Shown in pieces: positions 34,839 through 43,466 of a DNA stretch of 64,000 bases (its first letter is position 1; each line of letters opens with the position of its first letter). Source of the DNA: Flavobacteriaceae bacterium. GTDB lineage: Bacteria > Bacteroidota > Bacteroidia > Flavobacteriales > Flavobacteriaceae. The stretch covers positions 1 to 64,000 of the forward strand of contig JAENXC010000008.1 of NCBI GenBank assembly GCA_016649715.1, in the 5' to 3' direction. The notes under the pieces are model-generated. The model did not search any database and was not told where the DNA came from. It worked only from the letters and a program-made list of their open reading frames with translations. Made by a program: the position numbers and the translations under genes.

Positions 34839-36188
34839 TTATTTTATTAAAGCAATTCCTCTTGGGCTGGCAATTCCTGTTGCGAGGACTTCACGGGCGG
34901 AGCCATCAAGATTTGCGCGGTACAGTTCGCCGGTATCACGACCAGACCAATATAGTTTGTTGATATCGTTGTCTATTTGAATACCGTAAATACGGGTTCC
35001 ATCAGGATCAATGGTTTGTATGTTTGAGCCGTCAAGATTGGCTATATTGAAAACCGCACCGTTCTGGTCGTCAAAATAAATCTTATCATTTACAGTGTCA
35101 ACGGCAACGGCATATCCATACACTCCAGCAATAAGTACTTGTGGATTTGTACCATCCAAATTGGCGACGTAAAGATTTTCCAAATTTACTTCATAGACGT
35201 ACATTTTATTGTTTTCCACATCCAAGGCAATGGCTCTCCATTGTGCTCCAGCTAAATTCAATATGCCTATCTCTGGAGAAGAGCCATCAAGATTTGCTCT
35301 TGAAACATTTCCGTCATCATCCACCCAATACACTTTACTGTTCATTTCATCTACAGCCACACCGTAAGGATCGCCAATATTGCTAACTATCATTTCAGGA
35401 TTGCTGCCGTCTAAGTTTGCTCTCCAAATATTTCCAAGAGGATAGGTGTCAAAATCACTGAAATAAATTTTTTGATTCGTAGCATCATAGGCCAAACCAA
35501 CGCCAACTTTGCCCACAAGGTTTAGCACATCGGTAGTCGTGCCGGAATCATCCAACAGTAAGCTTCTTATATATTCATCGCCATAAGCAATGTAATACAA
35601 TGAGGCAGGTGTAGCCTGACCTGGGCCAACATTTATTTCTTTCGTTGAAGTTTTTGATCCATAAACATTTGTAGCGGTAAGCGACACTGTGTAAGTTCCT
35701 TCAGCCAAATAGGTAAAGTCAGGATTTTCAGCAGTTGAAGTTGAATTGGCTGCATCTCCAAAATTCCACGTATAACTTGTGGCCCCAACAGATGAATTTG
35801 TAAAATGAACCGGAATGCCAGCCACCAGGTTCTCTGCATCTTCTACTTGAAAAGAACTTAATGGCGTAACGGTAATTTCCATATTAGAAATGGTTGAACC
35901 TCCCGCCCCTGTTGAAACCAAACTTACCAAGAACACATTGCTGCTGGTATAGGATTTTGTTGGCGATACTTGTGTAGATGTTGTACCGTCGCCAAAGCTC
36001 CATTTATAGGCCGTGGCATTTTGGGAATTGTTTGTAAACTGAATTGTTTCGCCAATGGCAACTTCAGTTGCACTCGCTGTAAATTCTGCCTGTGACTGCG
36101 GAGGCACTGGGTTGTCATCTTTCTGACACGAAAAAAGGGTCAAAAGAACGAAAGCAAAAAGACTGTGTCTGTTAAGAATTGTTTTCAT
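34839..36188 (-). CDS. Lipoprotein with two PKD domains and YWTD-type repeats
   Basis: 449 residues. Lipobox LFSC (Cys21), two PKD domains (about 33-110, AYKWSFGDGTTST; and 112-190, SYTWNFGDAANST) and a beta-propeller of YWTD-type repeats (KIYFSDFDTYPLGNIWRANLDGS, KVYWVDDDGNVSRANLDGS, KLYWSGRDTGELYRANLDGS). Clearly paralogous to the following gene, with one more PKD. Likely exposed on the outer membrane next to the SusCD complex; the ligand is unknown. Gap of seven bases to the next gene. Confidence 0.85.
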   Translation of the reverse strand: MKTILNRHSLFAFVLLTLFSCQKDDNPVPPQSQAEFTASATEVAIGETIQFTNNSQNATAYKWSFGDGTTSTQVSPTKSYTSSNVFLVSLVSTGAGGSTISNMEITVTPLSSFQVEDAENLVAGIPVHFTNSSVGATSYTWNFGDAANSTSTAENPDFTYLAEGTYTVSLTATNVYGSKTSTKEINVGPGQATPASLYYIAYGDEYIRSLLLDDSGTTTDVLNLVGKVGVGLAYDATNQKIYFSDFDTYPLGNIWRANLDGSNPEMIVSNIGDPYGVAVDEMNSKVYWVDDDGNVSRANLDGSSPEIGILNLAGAQWRAIALDVENNKMYVYEVNLENLYVANLDGTNPQVLIAGVYGYAVAVDTVNDKIYFDDQNGAVFNIANLDGSNIQTIDPDGTRIYGIQIDNDINKLYWSGRDTGELYRANLDGSAREVLATGIASPRGIALIK

Positions 36189-36215
36189 AATATCTGTTTT
36201 AGACTAGTTAGTTTG

Positions 36216-37544
36216 TTAATATCCTGGATTTTGAAACATCCCGGGATCTTTGTTGGTCTGTAATTCGTCAAAAGGTATTGGGAACAAGGTTTGGTTAATG
36301 CTTGTTACATTAACTAGCACATCTATTGCCCGGCCCGTTCTTACAAGGTCGAACCATCTATGGCCTTCAAAAGCAAATTCCACACGGCGTTCTTTTTCAA
36401 TTGCGCTTATTAATTGATCAATGCTATTGGATGTTATTCCAGACAAGCCAGCCCGCGTTCTTACAGTGTTTAAATCAGCTTTTATTTGGTTGGCATCTGG
36501 AGCGGAACCTTTTGCCAAAGCTTCTGCCCTGATTAGATACATATCTGCCAAGCGTATCACTATAAAGTTATCTGCACCTAAGTTTAGATCGTCGTATTTT
36601 ATGGCATACGCCAAATTATCTGCGAAAGCAACACTGGCAGCAAAACGCGTATCGCCAGCTTCATAGGCATCTAATAAATCTTGTGTAGGTTCAACTTCCC
36701 TTCTTCCGTTAAGTGACTTTGGAAAATTGTATTCGGCTATTCTATTGCGTTCCAATTGCGAAAATGAAATTTCAAAAATGGATTCCGCATTTTCTTCATC
36801 TGCAAAAACGTCGGCATAGTTTGAAAGTAGTGTGTAGCCGCCGTTGTTTAATACATCCGAAGCCATTGTTGCTGCTTGTTGATAGTTGCCTTGATACAGA
36901 TAGACTCTTGCCAAAAGTGCTTTGGCCGCAAATTTTGATCCCCGAATTTTAATTCTTGAGTTCGGTAAATTTTCAGCAGCAAAGTTTAAATCGGTAATAA
37001 TTTGTGCATAAACCTCATTCACGGGCACCCGTGGTGCATCCAAACCATTCACCCCAACGGTAGGTTCTAATTTTATGGGAATTGCACCGTAATAACGGGT
37101 TAAATTAAAGTGATTTAAGGCCCTTATAAAATATAGCTCTGCCAAGGCCGCATTTCTTTCTTCCTCCGTCATATCTGGAATGATGGGCACCTTGCTTATA
37201 ACGTTATTCGCCACATTGATCCCGTCATACATTATGGCCCACATATTACTATTGCTGCCGTTCTCGGGAAGCATGTTGTTGTTGTCTACCTCCGCATAAT
37301 CAGAAGCGGTTGCATCTACGGGATGTGATAGGTTATCTGCTGCCAAGTCTGCAAATATGCTGTATGTTCTTCCGTAATAACTAAGGCTTTGCAATGAGGC
37401 ATACGCTCCCAAAATACCCTTATCGATATCTTCTTTTGTTTTGAAGGCATTTTCGGCAGAAATTGAATTTTGTGGTTCAACATCCACGATATTGCAGGAA
37501 AATGCTGCAAGACATATTATTGAAATATATAGTAACTTTTTCAT
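36216..37544 (-). CDS. SusD/RagB family outer-membrane lipoprotein
   Basis: 442 residues with lipobox AFSC (Cys17). The SusD fold of TPR helices and the conserved C-terminal EKERRVEFAFEGHRWFDLVRTGRA and DPGMFQNPGY motifs are present. It forms the lid of the SusC transporter and binds the incoming ligand. It starts four bases after the susC-like stop. The companion genes encode peptidases and no glycoside hydrolase is nearby, so the ligand is more likely a peptide than a glycan. Confidence 0.95.
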   Translation of the reverse strand: MKKLLYISIICLAAFSCNIVDVEPQNSISAENAFKTKEDIDKGILGAYASLQSLSYYGRTYSIFADLAADNLSHPVDATASDYAEVDNNNMLPENGSNSNMWAIMYDGINVANNVISKVPIIPDMTEEERNAALAELYFIRALNHFNLTRYYGAIPIKLEPTVGVNGLDAPRVPVNEVYAQIITDLNFAAENLPNSRIKIRGSKFAAKALLARVYLYQGNYQQAATMASDVLNNGGYTLLSNYADVFADEENAESIFEISFSQLERNRIAEYNFPKSLNGRREVEPTQDLLDAYEAGDTRFAASVAFADNLAYAIKYDDLNLGADNFIVIRLADMYLIRAEALAKGSAPDANQIKADLNTVRTRAGLSGITSNSIDQLISAIEKERRVEFAFEGHRWFDLVRTGRAIDVLVNVTSINQTLFPIPFDELQTNKDPGMFQNPGY

Positions 37545-37548
37545 GTTG

Positions 37549-40500
37549 TTATATTTTTAGATTAACACCCAAAGTGAAAGATTGTGCTTGCGGATAGGTA
37601 AAGAAATCAGTCCCAATGACCGCATTGTCGTCGCCCCTATAGTTAACTTCTGGGTCGAGCCCCGAATAATTTGTAAATGTGAACAAGTTTTGTGTACTTA
37701 AATAAATTCTCATTGAATTAAAAAATCTGCTCTTCATGTTCTTTTGGTTCAAGGTATAGCCTAAGGTTACGTTTTTAAACCTTAAATAAGAACCATCTTC
37801 TATAAATCTAGATGAAACACGTTTGTTTTGTGCAGCGGCAACAGGGTCTGTGGTTGCTCTTGGGATATCCGTAATATCCCCCGGTTGTCTCCACCTTCTG
37901 GTTACCGATTCCAGCTGGTTGTCCCCGCCTTGTAGTGATTCCAAATACAATCGCGACCCATTGAAAACATCATTGCCATAAGAGCCTTGAAGGAATATAC
38001 TCAAATCAAAGTTTTTATAGGCGAAGTTATTGGTGAGACCGCCCACAAAATCAGGATGCGGATTGCCCACGATGGTTCTGTCTGCAGAGGTTATCTCTCC
38101 GTCAAAATTTGTATCTGCATACACAATATCGCCTGTGGAGGGATCTACCCCCAAAGATTGATAACTATAAAACACACCAATTGGTTGGCCTTCCATAATA
38201 CGGTTTCCGCCGCGCCCAATATCATCAATTGGTTGTCCATTGTAAAGTTCGAGCACCTTATTGCGGTTGCCTGCAATATTAAATTGTGTATTCCATGTAA
38301 ATTCTCCAACCAAGTTTTGAGTTGATAGGGTAAGCTCAATTCCTTTATTTTCCACCTTGCCCACATTTTCGGTAATGGATAAAAATCCTGAACTGGGGGG
38401 CAAAGGTCTGCTTAATAATAGATCATTGGTCTGCTTGTCATAATAATCGGCCGTTAATGTAATGCGGTCATTGAACAAGCCAAGGTTTAAACCAATATTG
38501 AGCTGGCGCGTACTTTCCCATTTTAGGTCTGGATTTGGAATATTGCTTGGGTATATGCCCGGAGAACCGCCATAAGAAGTATTCCCATAAAGTTCAGAAT
38601 ATAGAAACGGACTGATATCGTCATTCCCTGTTAAGCCATAACTTACACGAAATTTAAGATCTGATAAAAATTTTACATTTTTCAAAAATTCCTCTTGCGA
38701 AACTCGCCAGGCCAAGGAAGCTGCAGGGAAGAAACCTGTTTTGTTATTCGATCCAAATTTTGATGAAGTATCAAATCTGCCTGTAGCAGTAAAAATATAC
38801 TTATCGCTGAAGTTATAATTCACCCTGCCAAAATAAGAGCGAATACCCTGGTCTGAAGCGCTCGCACTGGCAGAAACAATCGTTGCTGCTGAGTTTATAT
38901 ATTCTAAATCGTCATCAGCAAAATCTTGGCCCCTAATAAAGGAGGACCTAAAGTTTCTTTTTTCAAAACTGTAGCCCACTAACGCTTCAAGTTTATGTTT
39001 GTTAAAGTGTTTGCTGTACTGTAACAAATTGTTGGAGACAATATTTGAAATATTGCTATATGTTTCAAAACCCAAACCATTATACTTGGCGCCCTGAACT
39101 GTTTTTGTAGATTCGTAACCGTGTTCCCGAAAGTTTAGGAAATCCACGCCCAATTTGGACGAAAAAGTTAAGTCTTCAAAAATGTTATAATCAATATATA
39201 TATTCGAGTTTGTGCGATACGAAAAGTTTTCATTTATGGCCTCATTCGCGATGGATACCGGATTTGAATAAGGGCCATCTTGATTGTATGAACCATCCGC
39301 ATTATAAACCGGAAATATGGCAGGAGTTGAAATACCATTTGGCAAAGGGCCGTGCAATGTCTGGTCACCTTCCACCCTATCAGTATGTGCATAGCTTAAG
39401 CCTATGCTGCTGCCTATCTTAAACTTATCTGATAGTTTGTGGTCTAAGTTTGTGCGAAAGTTGAAGCGGTCATAATCCGTCCCAATCAAAATACCTTCTT
39501 GCTGAAATAACGTTCCACTTATAAAAAACTGTGTTTTTTCTGAACCTCCCGTAGCGGAAATTTCATAACTATTTATAGGTGCGGTACGGAAAATAACATC
39601 CTGCCAATCTGTATCTATGGTATTATCGTTTATCTGCTCGTCTGTAAAAACGGTGCTATTTGTTAAATCGTTTCGATATTCTTTCCACTCCCTCGCGTTT
39701 AGCATATCCAGCTTGTTCCAAACGCGCTGAACACCCGAATAGATATTTACGGCAACAGTAGTTACCTGCTCCTTACCACGTTTTGTGGTAATCAAAACAA
39801 TACCGTTAGATCCTCTTGCGCCATATATTGCGGTGGCAGAAGCATCTTTCAATATACTAATGGATTCTATGTCGTTGGGATTTAAATCTGTAAGCGCGCT
39901 AGAGCCTTGGCCGGAATAGCCAATTTGTCCAAAATCGCCCGTGGTAACAGGAATACCATCAATAATATATAAGGGTTGGCTACTGCCACTAATTGAGGTA
40001 AGCCCTCTAATACGAACAGACATTTGACCTCCTGGCGTTCCGGAGTTTTGATTTACCTGCACTCCTGCAGCCTGTCCTTGTAGCAAACCATCAACCGATG
40101 CCAATGGTAAATCTTTAATTTGCTTTGAATTAATTGTGGTCATCGCATCACTTATCAATGATTTTTTTTCGGTGCCATAACCAATTACCACAATTTCCTC
40201 AAGGGCATTGCTGTCTTCAACCATAGTGACATTAACCTTTAATAATCCTACGATTGAAACCTCTTGATCCTTGTAGCCCACATATGATACCACCAAAATA
40301 CTCGCATCATTGGAAACTTTCATCTTAAAATTTCCATCAAAATCTGTAGCCGTACCTTTGGATGTTCCTTTAAGGATTACTGTGGCTCCCACCAAAGGTG
40401 TTCCCAATGCGTCCATAACAGTTCCGGCAATCTCGCGCTCTTGTTGATTTGAGAAAGGAGATTTGGAATCTAAATCCACTTGATTCTTAATAACAATCTG

Positions 40501-40839
40501 TCTATCGTTTATCTTGTAAATTAATCCTGTTTTGGCCAAGGCCTTATCAAGAATTTTGGAGACCGTAGATTCTTTCATTTCCAGCGTAATGTTGTATTTC
40601 AATACATCATCCTTATAGAAGAAAATGTATTCGCTTTTATTTTGGATTTCCTTGAAAAGCTGTTCCAAACTCACATTGGTCACTTTAATATCCATCTTGG
40701 TCTGCGCCTCGGTTATGTTTGCGAAAGCTGAACTGATTCCAAGGCTGATTAAAAGTAAAAAAGTCCGTGTCATATGCACCAGATAATAACTGAAAGATTT
40801 TACCCGCGGAATGGGGTAAGGGTTCTTAATTTTATTCAT
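37549..40839 (-). CDS. SusC/RagA TonB-dependent transporter with STN signalling domain
   Basis: 1096 residues. Signal region (LLLISLGISSAFANITEAQ), a secretin/TonB N-terminal STN domain (about 50-117), a carboxypeptidase-like CarbopepD_reg domain (about 135-210, EIAGTVMDALGTPLVGATV), a TonB box region near ALEEIVVIGYG, a plug and a large beta-barrel that ends in FTLGVNLKI. The STN domain contacts FecR-type anti-sigma factors, and the fecR and ECF genes lie directly upstream. The transporter is therefore expected both to import the ligand and to signal its presence. Confidence 0.96.
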   Translation of the reverse strand: MNKIKNPYPIPRVKSFSYYLVHMTRTFLLLISLGISSAFANITEAQTKMDIKVTNVSLEQLFKEIQNKSEYIFFYKDDVLKYNITLEMKESTVSKILDKALAKTGLIYKINDRQIVIKNQVDLDSKSPFSNQQEREIAGTVMDALGTPLVGATVILKGTSKGTATDFDGNFKMKVSNDASILVVSYVGYKDQEVSIVGLLKVNVTMVEDSNALEEIVVIGYGTEKKSLISDAMTTINSKQIKDLPLASVDGLLQGQAAGVQVNQNSGTPGGQMSVRIRGLTSISGSSQPLYIIDGIPVTTGDFGQIGYSGQGSSALTDLNPNDIESISILKDASATAIYGARGSNGIVLITTKRGKEQVTTVAVNIYSGVQRVWNKLDMLNAREWKEYRNDLTNSTVFTDEQINDNTIDTDWQDVIFRTAPINSYEISATGGSEKTQFFISGTLFQQEGILIGTDYDRFNFRTNLDHKLSDKFKIGSSIGLSYAHTDRVEGDQTLHGPLPNGISTPAIFPVYNADGSYNQDGPYSNPVSIANEAINENFSYRTNSNIYIDYNIFEDLTFSSKLGVDFLNFREHGYESTKTVQGAKYNGLGFETYSNISNIVSNNLLQYSKHFNKHKLEALVGYSFEKRNFRSSFIRGQDFADDDLEYINSAATIVSASASASDQGIRSYFGRVNYNFSDKYIFTATGRFDTSSKFGSNNKTGFFPAASLAWRVSQEEFLKNVKFLSDLKFRVSYGLTGNDDISPFLYSELYGNTSYGGSPGIYPSNIPNPDLKWESTRQLNIGLNLGLFNDRITLTADYYDKQTNDLLLSRPLPPSSGFLSITENVGKVENKGIELTLSTQNLVGEFTWNTQFNIAGNRNKVLELYNGQPIDDIGRGGNRIMEGQPIGVFYSYQSLGVDPSTGDIVYADTNFDGEITSADRTIVGNPHPDFVGGLTNNFAYKNFDLSIFLQGSYGNDVFNGSRLYLESLQGGDNQLESVTRRWRQPGDITDIPRATTDPVAAAQNKRVSSRFIEDGSYLRFKNVTLGYTLNQKNMKSRFFNSMRIYLSTQNLFTFTNYSGLDPEVNYRGDDNAVIGTDFFTYPQAQSFTLGVNLKI

Positions 40840-40895
40840 AATTTTGTGTTAGTTGGTTAATATTGCTGTGGTTACAGTGGTATTGATTTTTAATG

Positions 40896-40923
40896 GCTAG
40901 AAGGTGTTGACGCATCTTCTAGC
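40896..40923 (-). promoter_or_regulatory. Stem-loop between fecR and susC-like genes
   Basis: GCTAGAAG (40896-40903) and CTTCTAGC (40916-40923) form an 8-bp stem. On the minus strand no T run follows, so it is not a normal terminator in the operon direction. It may be an mRNA processing or stability element, or a partial attenuator that separates regulator from transporter expression. Confidence 0.45.
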
Positions 40924-40959
40924 TTTTTAATTACTCAGGTTATTTTAAAGACTGATTTT

Positions 40960-42018
40960 TTAGTTAATAATAATTTTATGATCTGTTAAGAATGTGTACT
41001 CAAATCCTGATGGCTCTGTTTCTTTTATGGTTGCCAAAACACTTTCAATACTATCCTTCACATCTAGATAACCCGAAAAAGTTTCATTGGCCCTTGCACT
41101 GTCAACAATGATGATTTCCACATTATAGTAGCGAGCTACTTTTTTCATTATGGATTTTAAGGAGTCGTTTTTAAAGATAAAAATTCCATCTCTCCAGGAA
41201 AAGTATTGCTCTGTGTTTACATTGGTTTCATATACAGCATACTTGGCCTTTTCATATGTTACCATAGTCCCTGGCTTCATCGTGATCTTTTTTTCAGAAT
41301 TGAATAGCGTGTTTGAAGTATAATTTATCTGAACACTTCCTCTTTTTAAGACAGTATAGACAGCATCGTCATCGCTGTAATTACTAAGATTGAAAATGGT
41401 TCCCAACACTTTTATTTCGTGATTTCTGGCTTTTACAAAAAATGGGGAGTACTTGTTATGGCTCACCTCAAAAATTGCTTCGCCTTCTAGATAAACTTCC
41501 CTTTTATCCGAAGCAAAGCGGGCTGGAAAAATAAGTTTTGAACCCGAATTGAGCCAAACTTTACTGCCGTCTGAAAGCGTTATTTCAGATCGTTTTCCGA
41601 AAGGAACAATCAAAGTATTGAAAACAGGTTCTCCTGAAGAAATGGCATCCTGCTCCACATAACTGGAATGGCCTACGTTCACTTTTTTACCAGATTTAGA
41701 ATAACTTATCTTGGCATCTGTTTCTGATATCGCAATACTTTTTTTATCACTCAATACGAGTTGAATATTTTTAGTATGTATCGATTCATTCTGGGTTTCG
41801 GCAAATTTTTCAATTGCGGAATGATCAACTTTAGTTTTGACTAATGAAACAGTGACGAAACCTATAAGAAAAACAACAGATGCGGCGATGGTAAATTTTA
41901 AAATACGCTTTCTACGTTTGAAGGAGTAGATAGAATTATAAATCCGCTTTCTTAAATGGGATTTATCCTTTTTGGAAAGTTTTTCGAGATTTAGGTTACC
42001 CTTTTTGTAGTGTTCCAT
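40960..42018 (-). CDS. FecR-family anti-sigma factor
   Basis: 352 residues from the ATG at 42018 (the longer frame begins on TTG). A cytoplasmic N-terminus, one transmembrane helix (ILKFTIAASVVFLIGFVTVSLV), a FecR domain (about 125-220, VPFGKRSEITLSDGSKVWLNSGSKLIFPARF) and a C-terminal DUF4974 domain (FIFKNDSLKSIMKKVARYYNVEI) that is predicted to meet the STN domain of the transporter. It should hold the ECF sigma factor until the substrate is sensed. Confidence 0.93.
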   Translation of the reverse strand: MEHYKKGNLNLEKLSKKDKSHLRKRIYNSIYSFKRRKRILKFTIAASVVFLIGFVTVSLVKTKVDHSAIEKFAETQNESIHTKNIQLVLSDKKSIAISETDAKISYSKSGKKVNVGHSSYVEQDAISSGEPVFNTLIVPFGKRSEITLSDGSKVWLNSGSKLIFPARFASDKREVYLEGEAIFEVSHNKYSPFFVKARNHEIKVLGTIFNLSNYSDDDAVYTVLKRGSVQINYTSNTLFNSEKKITMKPGTMVTYEKAKYAVYETNVNTEQYFSWRDGIFIFKNDSLKSIMKKVARYYNVEIIIVDSARANETFSGYLDVKDSIESVLATIKETEPSGFEYTFLTDHKIIIN

Positions 42019-42152
42019 GAATATTTTCAAAAAAGAATATAAAAATGTAGAGCTGCATCTATGAATTTAAATCACAAGAGCTGTTATTACTATAAGTAAG
42101 AACTTTATAATATATAGACACTTTAATTTGAAAAAAAATAAAATATTTGCAA

Positions 42153-42713
42153 TTAGAAAAGGATAAAAAACTGCATTTGCTTGCGTAAAGCCTTGATGGC
42201 CCTGTAAATCATGGTTCTTGAAGATTGTACGGAAATATTCATTACTGTAGCAATTTCTTCGTAAGAATGATTGTCATTAAACCGTAGCGACAATCCTGTG
42301 CGCTGTTTTTTGCTGAGCATTTTTATAGCCTTCGCCAGTTTTTGGGAACGTTCTATTTCCAAATCATCGGACAACAAACTTTCCTCTGGAGCTATTTGAA
42401 GAAGAGAGATTTGTGTTTGATCTGTTGCCATTTCTATTCTTGAGCTTTGAATTCGCCTTACGATTTCATTTTTTAACGAATGCATCAAATAAAAATCAAC
42501 TCGTGCTGGAAGGGAAAGAGTTCTTCGATATTTATACAGATTCAAAAATAAATCGTGGATGCAATCCATAACCAAACATTTATCCGCAGAAAATTTTCTC
42601 CCGTAAGTAAATAAATCATCAATGTAAATGTCATAGAGCATTCCAAGGGCCTCCACGTTACCCGCTTGAAGTTTTTCCCATAAGTTCGATGATTTAGTTT
42701 GATCCCTTTTCAA
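42153..42713 (-). CDS. ECF-type RNA polymerase sigma factor
   Basis: 186 residues. Region 2 (about 20-85, MLYDIYIDDLFTYGRKFSADKCLVMDCIHDLFLNLYKYR) and region 4 helix-turn-helix (about 130-180, LRFNDNHSYEEIATVMNISVQSSRTMIYRAIKALR) are clear. It belongs to the Bacteroidota-specific ECF group that pairs with FecR-like anti-sigmas. The start codon seems to be TTG (42711-42713) because the next ATG would remove part of region 2. It heads the locus; fecR begins 134 bases further on. Confidence 0.92.
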   Translation of the reverse strand: MKRDQTKSSNLWEKLQAGNVEALGMLYDIYIDDLFTYGRKFSADKCLVMDCIHDLFLNLYKYRRTLSLPARVDFYLMHSLKNEIVRRIQSSRIEMATDQTQISLLQIAPEESLLSDDLEIERSQKLAKAIKMLSKKQRTGLSLRFNDNHSYEEIATVMNISVQSSRTMIYRAIKALRKQMQFFILF

Positions 42714-43007
42714 AATTCTGAATATATACTAGTAATTATAAGATGGAACACAATTATGATTGCATTGGAAAAGATAAGCAGAATTAATAAAAATTTCATT
42801 CATAATGAAAACTGCAATATTTTTTTTTAAACAAAGTAGTTTTTTGCTGTCAAGGTACTTTTTCATTTAAATTTAAAAATATGGATGGTTTTAATCTGGA
42901 TTTCTTCCAGAGGGTTTAAATTATGCGTAGCCGAGAAGATTAAAATAAAGGACTTCCATAGAATTTTTATATGAATAAGTAGAATAAAAAGTAGCTCTTA
43001 ATTTCGA

Positions 43008-43040
43008 GAAGCTCTTAGTTTGGGTGGAAAACTTGGATTC
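43008..43040 (-). repeat. Second degenerate copy of tRNA-His 3' end and terminator
   Basis: GGGTGGAAAACTTGGATTC (43022-43040, plus strand) resembles the tRNA-His 3' end GGGTGGAAGACCGGTTTC, and GAGAAGCTCTT just before it resembles the terminator arm. It is more diverged than the copy at 43119-43171. Confidence 0.55.
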
Positions 43041-43118
43041 TTTCCCCCCCTTCGACAAGTGCAGGACAGGCAGGTTCAGGATGAATCTCTCCCGAAAAGT
43101 GTAATTAAAATTAAGCAC

Positions 43119-43171
43119 AAAAAAGCTTCCCATTTCTGAGAAGCTTATGTTTCGGGTAGAAGACCGGGTTC
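43119..43171 (-). repeat. First degenerate copy of tRNA-His 3' end and terminator
   Basis: The terminator hairpin (43119-43146) is an almost exact copy of that at 43231-43261. GGGTAGAAGACCGGGTTC (43154-43171) copies the last 18 bases of the tRNA-His gene and then breaks off into the CTTCAACAGGCTCAGGAT element. The repeat period is about 113 bases. Confidence 0.8.
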
Positions 43172-43230
43172 CCTTCAACAGGCTCAGGATAAACTTCTCA
43201 CCCGGCAAGTCAATTAAACATTTTGAATAC

Positions 43231-43261
43231 AAAAAAAGCTTCCCATTTCTGAGAAGCTTTT
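43231..43261 (-). terminator. Rho-independent terminator of tRNA-His
   Basis: On the minus strand AAAGCTTC and GAAGCTTT pair around a loop of about nine bases and a run of seven T residues follows. It begins within a few bases of the tRNA 3' end. Confidence 0.9.
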
Positions 43262-43267
43262 GTCCTG

Positions 43268-43342
43268 GGTGGAAGACCGGTTTCGAACCGGCGACCTCTT
43301 GAACCACAATCAAGCGCTCTAACCAGCTGAGCTACAACCACC
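43268..43342 (-). tRNA. tRNA-His (anticodon GTG)
   Basis: The cloverleaf can be drawn on the minus strand: G-1 at 43342, D-arm with AGCTCAGCTGGTTAGAGC, anticodon stem CTTGA/TCAAG around TTGTGGT (anticodon GTG), T-arm GCCGG-TTCGAAA-CCGGT and a 3' CCACC. The extra 5' G is the mark of tRNA-His. The acceptor stem GTGGTTG/CTTCCAC shows two apparent U-U oppositions (pairs 5-68 and 6-67). Confidence 0.93.
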
Positions 43343-43466
43343 ATTTTGCACTACTAAAAGCACAATGCTGTTAAGCGGATGCAAATATAAACCAATATTT
43401 ATGGCTATGCAATACCTCAAAGTAACATTTTTATCGGTTGGTTTCAGTGAGATATCTATGCTGGAC

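Larger units (their letters stand above)
42714..43267. other. Intergenic region with repeated tRNA-His 3' fragments
   Basis: A 554-base stretch without a credible gene. It holds two degenerate copies of the tRNA-His 3' end plus terminator (listed separately), two copies of a dispersed element close to CTTCRACARGYKCAGGAT (43050-43084 and 43173-43191), and AT-rich sequence upstream of the ECF sigma start. I see no convincing TAnnTTTG promoter for the sigma gene. Confidence 0.7.

Noticed and set aside
36216-40839. Polysaccharide utilisation locus
   Set aside because: SusCD alone would suggest it, but no glycoside hydrolase, lyase or carbohydrate esterase is present; the linked enzymes are all peptidases.
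42921-43313. 130-codon minus-strand frame downstream of tRNA-His
   Set aside because: It runs through the tRNA 3' end, its terminator and the degenerate copies; a product of repeats, not a gene.
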